Origin: Emcibacteraceae bacterium
GTDB lineage: Bacteria > Pseudomonadota > Alphaproteobacteria > Sphingomonadales > Emcibacteraceae
NCBI GenBank assembly: GCA_021774795.1
Contig: JAJFIR010000002.1
Location: forward strand, 1-64,000
DNA length: 64,000 nt
Direction of reading: 5' to 3'
How positions within the stretch are numbered: position 1 is the first letter of the stretch; every line of letters begins with the position of its first letter. Under the pieces are notes generated by a model. That model was not told the DNA's origin. It saw only the letters and a program-made list of their open reading frames with translations, and ran no database searches. Shown one piece after another: positions 55,110-63,815 of the stretch. Made by a program: the position numbers and the translations under genes.

Positions 55110-56680
55110 TTATCCCTAATAATTTCGTGAGCCGCATTATGCCCGGGCGCCCCGGTCACGCCACCACCGGGATGAGTGCCAGACCCGCACATATAAAGAC
55201 CTTTAATTGGCGAGCGGTAATTTCCGTAACCTAGCATCGGCCGGGCACTAAACATTTGATCGAGACTAAGGTGGCCATGCATAATATCCCCGCCCGTAAG
55301 GCCAAACTTTTCCTCGAGATCGAGGGGACTTAAAACCTGCCGACCGACAATTAATTTTTTAAATCCCGGTGCGTGTGTTTCTACAACATTTAAAATAGTC
55401 TCTGCCGCGGCATCGCGATGTTCTTCCCAATCAACATTTTGATCAAATTGTTGACAAAATAAACTAGCCACATGCTGACCTTCCGGCGCAAGACTATCAT
55501 CTAATGTAGAAGGAATAAGCATCTCGACGATTGGTTCCTTTGACCATCCAAATGCCTTCGCATCACTGAATGTTTTATCCAGATAGGCCATAGTAGGTGC
55601 CATTACAATACCGGCCGTTAAATGGCCTTCGGTCGCTCTTTCTTGTTTTTGCAAGCATGTGAATTTCGGCATTTCTTTTAAGGCGACATTCATTCTAAAC
55701 GTACCGGATCCGCTTTTATAATGCTTCATACGGCGGCTGAAATCTTCCGGTAAATATTCTGGATCCACCATTTTATTAAATAGCAGGCTAGGATTAAGGT
55801 TTGAGACAATATTTTTTGCCCTTACTTCCTCACCATTTTCGAGTAATACACCCACGGCTTTATTGTTTTGAACAACTACTTTACGGACCGGGCTATCAAC
55901 TTCAATTTCAACACCCTTTTCTATCGCTGATTTTGCCATAGCCTGCGTAATGGCACCCATACCGCCAACCGCGTGACCCCAAAGGCCTTTTTTGCCATTC
56001 ACTTCACCGATAACGTGATGCATCAGCACATAGGCGGAACCCAGTGTTTTCGTATCAGCGTAATTACCGACAACCCCGTCAAACGCAAAAGCCGCCTTTA
56101 CAAAATCATTCTCAAAATAGAAATCTAGAAAATCAGATACGCTCTTGGTGAATATATCCATGAATATCCGCTCATCTTCTAAGGAGAGCTTACGCAAACG
56201 ATTACCTATTTTTGCCGCTTTAAAAATATCACGCAAACCGCCGCCGACATTTGGTGGTGTTTGCAGAAGTAGCTCACGCATAATTTCGGCAACCATTTCA
56301 ATGTCTCTGGAGTATCGATCAAGAGCATCCGCATCCTTTTGTGAAAATAATGCGATTTCCGCTTTTAACTTTTCACTTCCCATCGGAAACGCCAGAAAAT
56401 TTCCATCCGGATGAGGCCAAAAATTATTGACGATTCTTTCAAGCACCGTAAGACCATATTTATAAAGTTCCAGGTCCTTTATGACCTTTGGGTCTAAAAG
56501 ACTGACGGTATATGACGCGACAGAGTTTCTAAAGCCCGGATGAAATTCTTCAGTGACCGCAGCACCACCGACAACCCCACGACGTTCAAGAACACGGACT
56601 TTCATACCCGCCATTGCCATATAATTCGCACAAACCAGACCATTATGCCCGCCGCCGATTATGATTGCATCCAATGTCAT
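55106..56680 (-). CDS. PYROXD2 / phytoene-desaturase-like FAD oxidoreductase
   Basis: The ATG at 56680 has AAAGGGTC upstream and puts the dinucleotide motif IIGGGHNGLVCA at the very N-terminus; an ATG nine codons earlier is less likely. The 524-residue protein has the phytoene dehydrogenase-like layout: RRGVVGGAAVTEEF, a middle substrate domain, and the C-terminal flavin motif GLYMCGSGTHPGGGVTGAPG. This branch is often misnamed carotenoid enzyme; no other carotenoid gene is present, and its TetR-controlled partner is a Rieske oxygenase, so oxidation of an amine or small organic compound is more likely. Confidence 0.85.
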   Translation of the reverse strand: MTLDAIIIGGGHNGLVCANYMAMAGMKVRVLERRGVVGGAAVTEEFHPGFRNSVASYTVSLLDPKVIKDLELYKYGLTVLERIVNNFWPHPDGNFLAFPMGSEKLKAEIALFSQKDADALDRYSRDIEMVAEIMRELLLQTPPNVGGGLRDIFKAAKIGNRLRKLSLEDERIFMDIFTKSVSDFLDFYFENDFVKAAFAFDGVVGNYADTKTLGSAYVLMHHVIGEVNGKKGLWGHAVGGMGAITQAMAKSAIEKGVEIEVDSPVRKVVVQNNKAVGVLLENGEEVRAKNIVSNLNPSLLFNKMVDPEYLPEDFSRRMKHYKSGSGTFRMNVALKEMPKFTCLQKQERATEGHLTAGIVMAPTMAYLDKTFSDAKAFGWSKEPIVEMLIPSTLDDSLAPEGQHVASLFCQQFDQNVDWEEHRDAAAETILNVVETHAPGFKKLIVGRQVLSPLDLEEKFGLTGGDIMHGHLSLDQMFSARPMLGYGNYRSPIKGLYMCGSGTHPGGGVTGAPGHNAAHEIIRDN

Positions 56681-56701
56681 AAGTGACCCTTTAAGAAATA
56701 A

Positions 56702-56729
56702 TTGCAATAAATTAAATTCCGCCTATATT
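56702..56729 (+). promoter_or_regulatory. Promoter of the Rieske oxygenase gene
   Basis: TTGCAA (56702-56707), a 16-base spacer and TATATT (56724-56729) resemble a sigma-70 promoter. The second box overlaps the palindrome at 56727-56744, so a bound repressor would block RNA polymerase. Confidence 0.45.
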
Positions 56730-56744
56730 GTACAAGTGTACAAT
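56727..56744. promoter_or_regulatory. Operator palindrome ATTGTACAAGTGTACAAT
   Basis: Eight-base arms match perfectly around a 2-base centre. It lies between divergent genes. On the plus strand it overlaps a TATATT box; on the minus strand it lies just after a TTGACA box (56747-56752), where the spacer should be. It is the probable binding site of the TetR-type repressor encoded at 54471-55109. Confidence 0.65.
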
Positions 56745-56765
56745 TTTGTCAATATGGAAATTGAA

Positions 56766-57968
56766 ATGAAAAATAAGCAAAGAATTTCTGAACTGATAAA
56801 TAATTATAAAAATGGCTATTCGCTTGAGCAATGTTTTTATAAAAGTCAGGATATATATGATCACGAAATAAATAAAATATTCCATAAAAACTGGATTTTA
56901 GCGGGACATATATCCCAAATTCCAAATATAGGTGATTATTTTCTTTTTGAATTCGACAAAGAAAGCATCATTATTAATCGCAATAAAGACAATAAAGTTA
57001 AAGCACATATTAATGTTTGTCGTCACAGAGGTTCACATATTTGCGTCGAAAAACAAGGACATGTAAAAGCATTCACATGTCCTTATCATGCGTGGAGTTA
57101 CGATCTGGACGGTAGTCTTATTGCAGCGCGGCTAATGGGAGAAGATTTCGACAAATCCCAAAATGGCCTTCATCCTGCCCACGTCGAACTTGTCGGTGGT
57201 TTAATATTTATAAGTCTTGCAGCAAACCCTCTTTCGCTAACAAAAATGAACGAAGATTTGGCAGACACCTTTGACTTATATGGTTTTAGCCACATGAAAT
57301 TGGTCAAGCAAAAGACATATTCAATTGCCGCCAATTGGAAACTAGCTCTTGAAAATTATCAGGAATGCTACCACTGCACGCCTTCACATAAGGAATATGC
57401 CAAAATTCACGCACTCGCTTTATCACCAAATAAATTCAACCAACATAAAGAAAGATATAAAAAGGAAGCATCCGGCATAGTTAGAACGGAACCTTCCGAT
57501 GCTTATTTCGATTTAGCCGATGAAGGTCAGGAGGGGTATCAGTATGACCGCCACCCGCTTTTGAAAAATATGAAAAGTGGTAGTTTAGGAGGAAAACCGG
57601 TTTCACGATTATTAGGTAAATTAACAGAATATGACGGTGGATCATCCGAATTTATGGTTGGTCCGGTCAGTTTTTTCCTCATTTACGACGACTATATGGT
57701 CGGATACCGTTTCTTACCGACGTCGGTAGATAACTGTATCTGCGATGTTTTTTGGTTCGTTGGTGATGCGGCTGTTGAAAACAAGGATTACGAGCTTGAT
57801 AAATTGATATGGCTGTGGGACGTCACTACCAAAGCTGATGAAGAAATTATTGTCAACAACCGCAAAGGCGTCAATTCTAAATTTTATAAACCCGGAAAAT
57901 TATCAGAAATGGAAACATTTCAACAGCATTTCCTAAATTGGTATCTAAATACTTTAAGTGCAGACTGA
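56766..57968 (+). CDS. Rieske non-haem iron oxygenase, large subunit type
   Basis: The start at 56766 has GGAA just upstream; ATG 56754 is the alternative, and starts further left would run into the operator. The 400-residue protein has the Rieske cluster CRH (Cys85, His87) and CPYH (Cys105, His108) and the mononuclear iron site NWKLALENYQECYHCTPSH with two histidines. The layout resembles choline, glycine-betaine or carnitine monooxygenases and other quaternary-amine demethylases. No ferredoxin-reductase gene is next to it, so the electron donor must be encoded elsewhere. The neighbouring BetI-like regulator and amine-oxidase-type genes support an amine substrate. Confidence 0.9.
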   Translation: MKNKQRISELINNYKNGYSLEQCFYKSQDIYDHEINKIFHKNWILAGHISQIPNIGDYFLFEFDKESIIINRNKDNKVKAHINVCRHRGSHICVEKQGHVKAFTCPYHAWSYDLDGSLIAARLMGEDFDKSQNGLHPAHVELVGGLIFISLAANPLSLTKMNEDLADTFDLYGFSHMKLVKQKTYSIAANWKLALENYQECYHCTPSHKEYAKIHALALSPNKFNQHKERYKKEASGIVRTEPSDAYFDLADEGQEGYQYDRHPLLKNMKSGSLGGKPVSRLLGKLTEYDGGSSEFMVGPVSFFLIYDDYMVGYRFLPTSVDNCICDVFWFVGDAAVENKDYELDKLIWLWDVTTKADEEIIVNNRKGVNSKFYKPGKLSEMETFQQHFLNWYLNTLSAD

Positions 57969-57976
57969 CATGCTGG

Positions 57977-58378
57977 TTAGATATCCGAAATGACTTTCTT
58001 CAAATCAGGGTATAATTCTTTAAAAAGCAACTGGTCACGCTCTTCATCTTTATTAGCAGTATCGTTGACCATGGTTTTCAATATATTAAGTGTCTTTAAC
58101 ACAAGTTCGGGGTCCGGTTTACTGTCATAATCGCTATCAAATACTTTTCTAAGCCATTTACACAAACGAGTAACTCTCGGCCAGCCAAATGTGGCCGCCT
58201 CAGTTTCAAGTTCATATGCCATCTTAACCACTTGATCTTTATCATTTTTTAAGATCGCCGCGTCCATTTCACTAACCCTCTGATTTAAATTATCCGAGAA
58301 CTCGCCAGCGACTTTCTTTATGGCCATATCAGCACGGGCTATCATTTGTTCCTTGGTATTTGGCAGATTTTCATCCAT
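57977..58378 (-). CDS. HPt-like helical protein lacking the phosphate-accepting histidine
   Basis: The 133-residue protein is nearly all helical. The segment KMAYELETEAATFGWPRVTR aligns by eye with the HPt pattern AHDLKGQGGTFGYPLVTR seen in alphaproteobacterial phosphotransfer proteins, but Tyr55 stands where the active His should be. It lies 31 bases downstream of a response regulator gene on the same strand, so a two-gene unit is likely. It may bind the receiver without relaying phosphate. The HPt assignment is by eye and moderate. Confidence 0.6.
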   Translation of the reverse strand: MDENLPNTKEQMIARADMAIKKVAGEFSDNLNQRVSEMDAAILKNDKDQVVKMAYELETEAATFGWPRVTRLCKWLRKVFDSDYDSKPDPELVLKTLNILKTMVNDTANKDEERDQLLFKELYPDLKKVISDI

Positions 58379-58409
58379 TTTTTAACTCGCATTTTTCTAA
58401 TTATAGGAA

Positions 58410-58922
58410 TTATTCACTTGCCGCAGACTGGCGTCGATTATTTTCGCCATCCCAACCTTCTGAACTATCACGACGTCTCCGTCGATTTGGTCCCACATAT
58501 TCTTCAACATCAATAAAGGCTCTGGGATTATTAATGGCATTTTCCATTTTTTGGAAAACCTGATCCGGTGAGAATGGTTTGCTAATAACTTCTGTTACCC
58601 CAGCGTCGCGGGCCATAATAATGGTATCAATATCTGTCATACCGGTATTGAGTATAATCGGTAAAGTTTGCTCATTCTTAACACTTTTGCCTTCCCGAAC
58701 TTTTTTAATGAAATTTAATCCGCTTCTGTTCCCCATCATAAAATCAACGAATACACAATCCAGCTTGGTATTAGATAATTTCTTTTCGGCTTCATTCAGT
58801 GTTTCACACACAAGTATTTTACCAACGCCAAAAGCCTCTAATATTGAAAACAGCGTTTTGGCAATAAAAATATTGCTATCCACAATTAAAATTTTCGATT
58901 CTTTTAAGTCGCCAAGCTCCAT
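58410..58922 (-). CDS. Single-domain response regulator
   Basis: The ATG at 58922 gives a 170-residue protein beginning directly before the receiver domain; an ATG 17 codons upstream is possible. Receiver residues are in place: Asp15 in ILIVDSN, the phospho-acceptor Asp60 in CVFVDFMMG, Thr in NTGMTD and Lys in VISKPFSP. After the domain comes PRAFIDVEEYVGPNRRRRRD, a tail common in alphaproteobacterial CheY-like proteins. There is no output domain. It pairs with the HPt-like protein downstream. Confidence 0.88.
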   Translation of the reverse strand: MELGDLKESKILIVDSNIFIAKTLFSILEAFGVGKILVCETLNEAEKKLSNTKLDCVFVDFMMGNRSGLNFIKKVREGKSVKNEQTLPIILNTGMTDIDTIIMARDAGVTEVISKPFSPDQVFQKMENAINNPRAFIDVEEYVGPNRRRRRDSSEGWDGENNRRQSAASE

Positions 58923-59023
58923 GTATAATATTTCCGCATGTATATTTTTATCAAAATCAAAGCAATAAATCAATTTTACTGATAAAGTATAAATAGAACG
59001 TTACAAAATTTGCAATTGAAAAA

Positions 59024-60337
59024 ATGAAAAGCATAAAGATGAAAAGTTGTAAAGACATTCCATATTGGCATAGCAATGTTGAAAAAATTAAAATTCAATG
59101 CAATATCTTGCCAAAATCCGTCGACATTATCATTATCGGCGCTGGTTTTACGGGGCTGGCGACTGCACTGCATTTGTTGCGCGGCGGCAAAACAGTTGCT
59201 CTTTTTGATGCAATGAAATTAGGCGATGGAGCCAGTGGCCAAAATGGCGGCATGGTTGGGCCAAGTCTTCACAAACTAGGTCTGGACGGTCTTTCAAAAA
59301 AATACGGGAAAAATAAAGCTTTGGAAATATTGCAAGAAGGAATGAACGCTATAACCTATTTTAAGAAATTTATAGCAAATGAAAATCTTGACTGTGATTT
59401 CAAAATGACGGGTCGATTTCGTGGCATTACCAATTTAAAGGCGTTAGACGGCGTTATCAGCGACTGCGAAAAGCTAATGGCTCTTAAAGGCTTTAATTTT
59501 GAAGTCGTAAGTAAAGAAAACATCCATACCGAAATCGGCTCCGAATTATACCGGGGTGGCGTGATTTACCCTCAAGACGGCGGGCTCCATCCCTTTAAAT
59601 TACAAATCGGACTGGTTGATAAAGTCGTAAGACTGGGAGGGCGTATTTTTGAAGAAACCGCAGTTGGCGATATCGAAAAAACACCAAACGGTTTTCAAGT
59701 CACTACAATCAAAGGAAGCCTTAACGCTGGAAAGGTGGTAGTTGCCAGTAATGCGTACACAAAAAAATTCTCCAATAATAAACTTGCCTATTTCTACAAA
59801 CGACTTTTGCCTATTACCTCAGCAATGATTGCAACCGAAGAATTATCAAAAGAAACAATTGATCGAATGTTCCCCAAAAAACGCATGCACGGCGGCAACC
59901 ATAGGCTGGTTCAATATTACCGTGCCAGCCCCGACGGAAAACGCGTATTATTCGGCGCACGAGGTTCTGACCCCTTTGACAGGTCACTTCAAAATGGTAA
60001 AGAGTTAAAAACTCATCTTTGCAAAATATTCCCCGAAATATCTGATGTCAGACTGGACTATTCCTGGTCGGGTAAAGTCGCATATACCTTTGATCATACA
60101 CCCCATTTAGGGGTTGAGAATGGTCTTTACTATGCTATCGGCTATTGTGGTTCCGGCGTTACACGGTCCATCTATCTTGCCCGTCAACTTTCGAGACGTA
60201 TACTGGGCGAAGATGATCATCGAACCGCTTTTGACGACCTTAATTTCGAATCCAAACCATTTTATAATGGAACCCCTTGGTTCATGCCTTTTGTGTTGAA
60301 ATGGCATAATTTTCTTGATCGAATGGACGGTAATTAG
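59024..60337 (+). CDS. DadA/PuuB-like FAD-dependent amine oxidase
   Basis: The 437-residue protein has an N-terminal SYW-like opening (DIPYWHSNVEK), the FAD motif IIIIGAGFTGLATALHL, DGASGQNGGMVGP and the C-terminal GYCGSGVTRSIYLARQL. This is the layout of gamma-glutamylputrescine oxidase and related D-amino-acid or N-methylated amine oxidases. It has no signal peptide. It runs in the same direction as the aminotransferase gene 89 bases downstream; a two-step degradation of an amine to an amino-acid aldehyde or ketoacid is possible. Confidence 0.87.
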   Translation: MKSIKMKSCKDIPYWHSNVEKIKIQCNILPKSVDIIIIGAGFTGLATALHLLRGGKTVALFDAMKLGDGASGQNGGMVGPSLHKLGLDGLSKKYGKNKALEILQEGMNAITYFKKFIANENLDCDFKMTGRFRGITNLKALDGVISDCEKLMALKGFNFEVVSKENIHTEIGSELYRGGVIYPQDGGLHPFKLQIGLVDKVVRLGGRIFEETAVGDIEKTPNGFQVTTIKGSLNAGKVVVASNAYTKKFSNNKLAYFYKRLLPITSAMIATEELSKETIDRMFPKKRMHGGNHRLVQYYRASPDGKRVLFGARGSDPFDRSLQNGKELKTHLCKIFPEISDVRLDYSWSGKVAYTFDHTPHLGVENGLYYAIGYCGSGVTRSIYLARQLSRRILGEDDHRTAFDDLNFESKPFYNGTPWFMPFVLKWHNFLDRMDGN

Positions 60338-60426
60338 ATTTCACGACAGAACCTCATTTAACGGATTGATAAGAAGCGCGTCATAGGTATATACTTTTTT
60401 AATAATTAAATTAAAAAGGGAAAGCA

Positions 60427-61743
60427 ATGACCGCAAATATGCAGAGCTTGGATGAATACTGGATGCCCTTTACGGCGAACCGCGCGTTCAAGAAAAATCC
60501 CCGCCTTTTTGCTTCGGCAGAAGGCATGTATTACCAAACCACCGAAGGTAAAAAAATTCTTGATGGATGTGCCGGTCTATGGTGCGTAAATGCTGGCCAC
60601 GGCCAAAAAAAAATCAATGATGCTATCAAATTTCAAGTAGATCAAATGACATATTCACCGGCGTTTCAAGGCGGCCACTTGGGTGCTTTTGAATTTGCTG
60701 AACGCCTTACTGAACTGTTTTCCGGCGATTTGAATCATGTATTTTTCACCAATTCCGGCTCAGAATCAGCGGACACATCGTTAAAACTTGCTCGTGCTTA
60801 TTTCAAAGCGCGTGGTAACCCGGAAAAAGTAAAACTCATTGGACGCGACAAGGGATACCATGGGGTCAATTTTGGCGGTCTTTCCGTGGGCGGTATCCCG
60901 ATGGCACGAAAAGTTTACGGGCCATTTTTACAAGACGTTCATCATATTCCTCATACGCACGATATGGCAAGAAATGCTTTTTCGAAAGGCCAGCCTGAGT
61001 ATGGTATTGAGCTTGCGGATAGATTATTGGAAATTATTGACCTGCATGGATCTGATACTATTGCCGCGGTGATCGTTGAACCAATGGCCGGTTCCGCGGG
61101 GGTCGTCGTACCGCCAAAGGGATATCTGGAAAGACTGCGAAAAATTACGAAGGAAAATGACATATTGCTCATATTTGACGAAGTAATTACCGCTTTTGGT
61201 CGCACCGGTGATATTTCCACAGCGGCACTTCTTGGCATAGAACCCGATATGATCAACACCGCAAAAGGACTAACCAATGGTGCTGTGCCAATGGGTGCGG
61301 TATTGGCAAGTGATGAAATTCAAAAAACCATCATGCAGGGTCCGCCGGATGTAATTGAGCTGTTCCATGGCTACACATATTCTGGCCATCCTTTGGCTTG
61401 TGCGGCTGGAATTGCAACCATGGAAGTGTACAAAGAACAAGATTTATTTGCCCGCGCAGCAGCAATGGCCCCCTACCTTGAAAAGGCCGTTCACAGCTTA
61501 AGTCGCCACGATGTTGTTCAAGATATCCGAAACTTTGGTATGGTCGCCGCCGTTGATCTGAAACCCAGAGAAGGCGCACCGACAGCGCGTTCATTCGAAA
61601 CATATCTGGAAGCGTTTGAACGCGGCGTGCTCGTACGCACGACGGGTGATATAATCGCCTTATCGCCGCCATTAATTGTTGATGAAAAACAGATTGATAC
61701 CATCATAAATACACTGGATGATATTTTGTCATCATTAAAATAG
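60427..61743 (+). CDS. Class III aminotransferase, omega-amino acid:pyruvate type
   Basis: The 438-residue enzyme has YWMPFTANRAFKKNPRLF and DGCAGLWCVNAGHG, hallmarks of beta-alanine (omega-amino acid):pyruvate aminotransferases, plus FTNSGSESADTSLKLARAY, FDEVITAFGRTG and the PLP lysine in NTAKGLTNGAVPMG. It moves the terminal amino group of beta-alanine or a similar amine to pyruvate. An AAAGGGAAAGC ribosome site precedes the ATG. It is followed by the peptidase gene at 23 bases. Confidence 0.92.
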   Translation: MTANMQSLDEYWMPFTANRAFKKNPRLFASAEGMYYQTTEGKKILDGCAGLWCVNAGHGQKKINDAIKFQVDQMTYSPAFQGGHLGAFEFAERLTELFSGDLNHVFFTNSGSESADTSLKLARAYFKARGNPEKVKLIGRDKGYHGVNFGGLSVGGIPMARKVYGPFLQDVHHIPHTHDMARNAFSKGQPEYGIELADRLLEIIDLHGSDTIAAVIVEPMAGSAGVVVPPKGYLERLRKITKENDILLIFDEVITAFGRTGDISTAALLGIEPDMINTAKGLTNGAVPMGAVLASDEIQKTIMQGPPDVIELFHGYTYSGHPLACAAGIATMEVYKEQDLFARAAAMAPYLEKAVHSLSRHDVVQDIRNFGMVAAVDLKPREGAPTARSFETYLEAFERGVLVRTTGDIIALSPPLIVDEKQIDTIINTLDDILSSLK

Positions 61744-61766
61744 AACGGTATCGAAGGGGAATTTAT

Positions 61767-63815
61767 ATGGAAAAAATATTTATAGCACTATTGGCTCTCT
61801 CAGCCACTTTCTCATCGCAGAGCATTGCAGATGAAAATGATAACGCAGGTAAATTTACGGCACTGGATGTATTTGATCTTGAATATGCAACGGACCCGCA
61901 ACCGTCTGCTGATGGCTCGGAGATTATTTATGTGCGCCGCTCAAATGATATTATGACAGACCGCACCCGTTCTAATATCTGGAGTGTGATGGCAGACGGT
62001 TCTGAAAATCGTCCGCTTCTTTCGGGCAGGGATAATTATTCCTCACCAAGATGGTCACCTGACGGCACCAAAATAGCATACCTATCTGCGACTGAAGGAA
62101 GTAGTCAGATTTATCTTCGTTGGCACGACAGCGGCCAGACGGCTCTGCTCAGCAATTTAAGACTAACCCCAAGCAATATTACATGGTCGCCAGACGGAAA
62201 ATGGTTAGCTTTTACCGGCCGTGTTGAAGGAAAAAGGCCAACTTTGGCACGCGCGCCAGATAAACCAAAGGGCGCCACGTGGGCCGAGCCAATGCATATT
62301 ATTGATGCGATCAGGTACCAGGCGGACGGCCGTGGAATATTAACCCCCGGCAATACCCAAATTTTCATTATTCCTTCAGATGGCGGCACACCAAGACAAA
62401 TCACACATGGAAAATTTAATTATGGTGGGCCATTATCCTGGTCGCCTGATAGCCGTAAAATTCTTTTTGCTGCAAATCTTCACGATGGCTGGGAGCTGGA
62501 AACATCTGAAAACGACATTTTCGCGGTTGACATATCCAACGGGTCATTGGATCAGATCACCAGCGAACCCGGCTCTGAACGAAATCCAGCTTATTCCCCT
62601 GACGGTAAAATGATTGCATTTACCAAACAGGCTAATACCCGCATTATGTTTCGAATGACTTATCTGGCAATTATGGACGTCAATGGTGATAATGAAAAAA
62701 TATTAGCCGCTGACCTTGATCGTCCTGCCGGCAGCATCAAATGGGCGAGCAACAGCAAAAACATCTATTTTCAATATGATGATCATGCGGTTAGAAAGGT
62801 GGCGTCCGCCGACCTGAACGGCGATATCACGGCACTGGCATCCGGCCTGAGCGGGACTTCTCTCGGGCGACCCTACCTTAGTGGTGGTTATAATGTGTCC
62901 AAATCCGGTTTGCTCGCCTTCACATTTGGCACGTCAAATCGACCCGCCAATATTGCCATTATGGATAATGGACAAAGACGCGTCCTTACGCAGTTAAACG
63001 AAGATTTCCTTGGTCACAAAGACTTAGGCGAAATTCACGAAATTATCTATAATTCATCACATGACGGGCAGGAAATTCAGGGATGGTATATGACACCTCC
63101 CAATTTCGACCCATCAAAGAAATATCCGTTAATACTTGAGATTCACGGCGGTCCCAGCCTTGCTTATGGGCCTGGCTTCTCAGCAGAATTCCAACGCTTT
63201 GCGACCGAAGGCTATGTTGTGTTTTTTGATAATCACCGTGGCAGCGCAAGTTACGGGGAGAAATTTTCAAACCTTCTACACTATAAATATTCAAGTGTAG
63301 ACGATTTTGCGGACCATAATTCAGGTGTCGATGCGATGATAAATCTTGGCTTCATTGACAAAGAAAACCTATTCATTACCGGCGGCTCAGCTGGCGGTAT
63401 CGCAGCAGCATACGCAATAGGTTTAACTGACCGATTTAAAGCGGCAGGTGTCATAAAGCCGATTGTTAACTGGCTCAGTAAATCATTGGTGGCGGATAGT
63501 TCCATTGGTCAAATCCATAATCAATTTCCCGGTTTTCCTTGGGATCACGTGGAACATTACTGGAAACGATCCCCATTGTCTTTGGTAGGAAATGTTAAAA
63601 CGCCGACGTTGTTGATGACAGGTGAGAATGATCGCCGCACACCCATTTCGGAGATAGAGCAATATTATCAGGCTCTAAATCTACTAGAAGTGGACACGAT
63701 AATGGTACGCGTGCCGGGTTCGCCGCACGGTATTGCCGGGCGTCCTTCAAGATTAAATGCGAAAGTTGATAATATAATGGCGTGGTTTGAAAGATACCGT
63801 ACCAACAAGGAATAG
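61767..63815 (+). CDS. Exported S9-family prolyl oligopeptidase / acylaminoacyl peptidase
   Basis: A signal peptide (MEKIFIALLALSATFSSQSI, cleaved near ADE) precedes a WD40-like propeller of SPDG/SPDS repeats (residues about 45-400) and an alpha/beta hydrolase domain. The triad is visible: Ser in GGSAGG, Asp in GENDRRTP and His in GSPHGIAG. It should trim peptides in the periplasm. It ends the plus-strand group after the aminotransferase (23 bases) and its stop directly abuts that of the next, convergent gene. Confidence 0.93.
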   Translation: MEKIFIALLALSATFSSQSIADENDNAGKFTALDVFDLEYATDPQPSADGSEIIYVRRSNDIMTDRTRSNIWSVMADGSENRPLLSGRDNYSSPRWSPDGTKIAYLSATEGSSQIYLRWHDSGQTALLSNLRLTPSNITWSPDGKWLAFTGRVEGKRPTLARAPDKPKGATWAEPMHIIDAIRYQADGRGILTPGNTQIFIIPSDGGTPRQITHGKFNYGGPLSWSPDSRKILFAANLHDGWELETSENDIFAVDISNGSLDQITSEPGSERNPAYSPDGKMIAFTKQANTRIMFRMTYLAIMDVNGDNEKILAADLDRPAGSIKWASNSKNIYFQYDDHAVRKVASADLNGDITALASGLSGTSLGRPYLSGGYNVSKSGLLAFTFGTSNRPANIAIMDNGQRRVLTQLNEDFLGHKDLGEIHEIIYNSSHDGQEIQGWYMTPPNFDPSKKYPLILEIHGGPSLAYGPGFSAEFQRFATEGYVVFFDNHRGSASYGEKFSNLLHYKYSSVDDFADHNSGVDAMINLGFIDKENLFITGGSAGGIAAAYAIGLTDRFKAAGVIKPIVNWLSKSLVADSSIGQIHNQFPGFPWDHVEHYWKRSPLSLVGNVKTPTLLMTGENDRRTPISEIEQYYQALNLLEVDTIMVRVPGSPHGIAGRPSRLNAKVDNIMAWFERYRTNKE

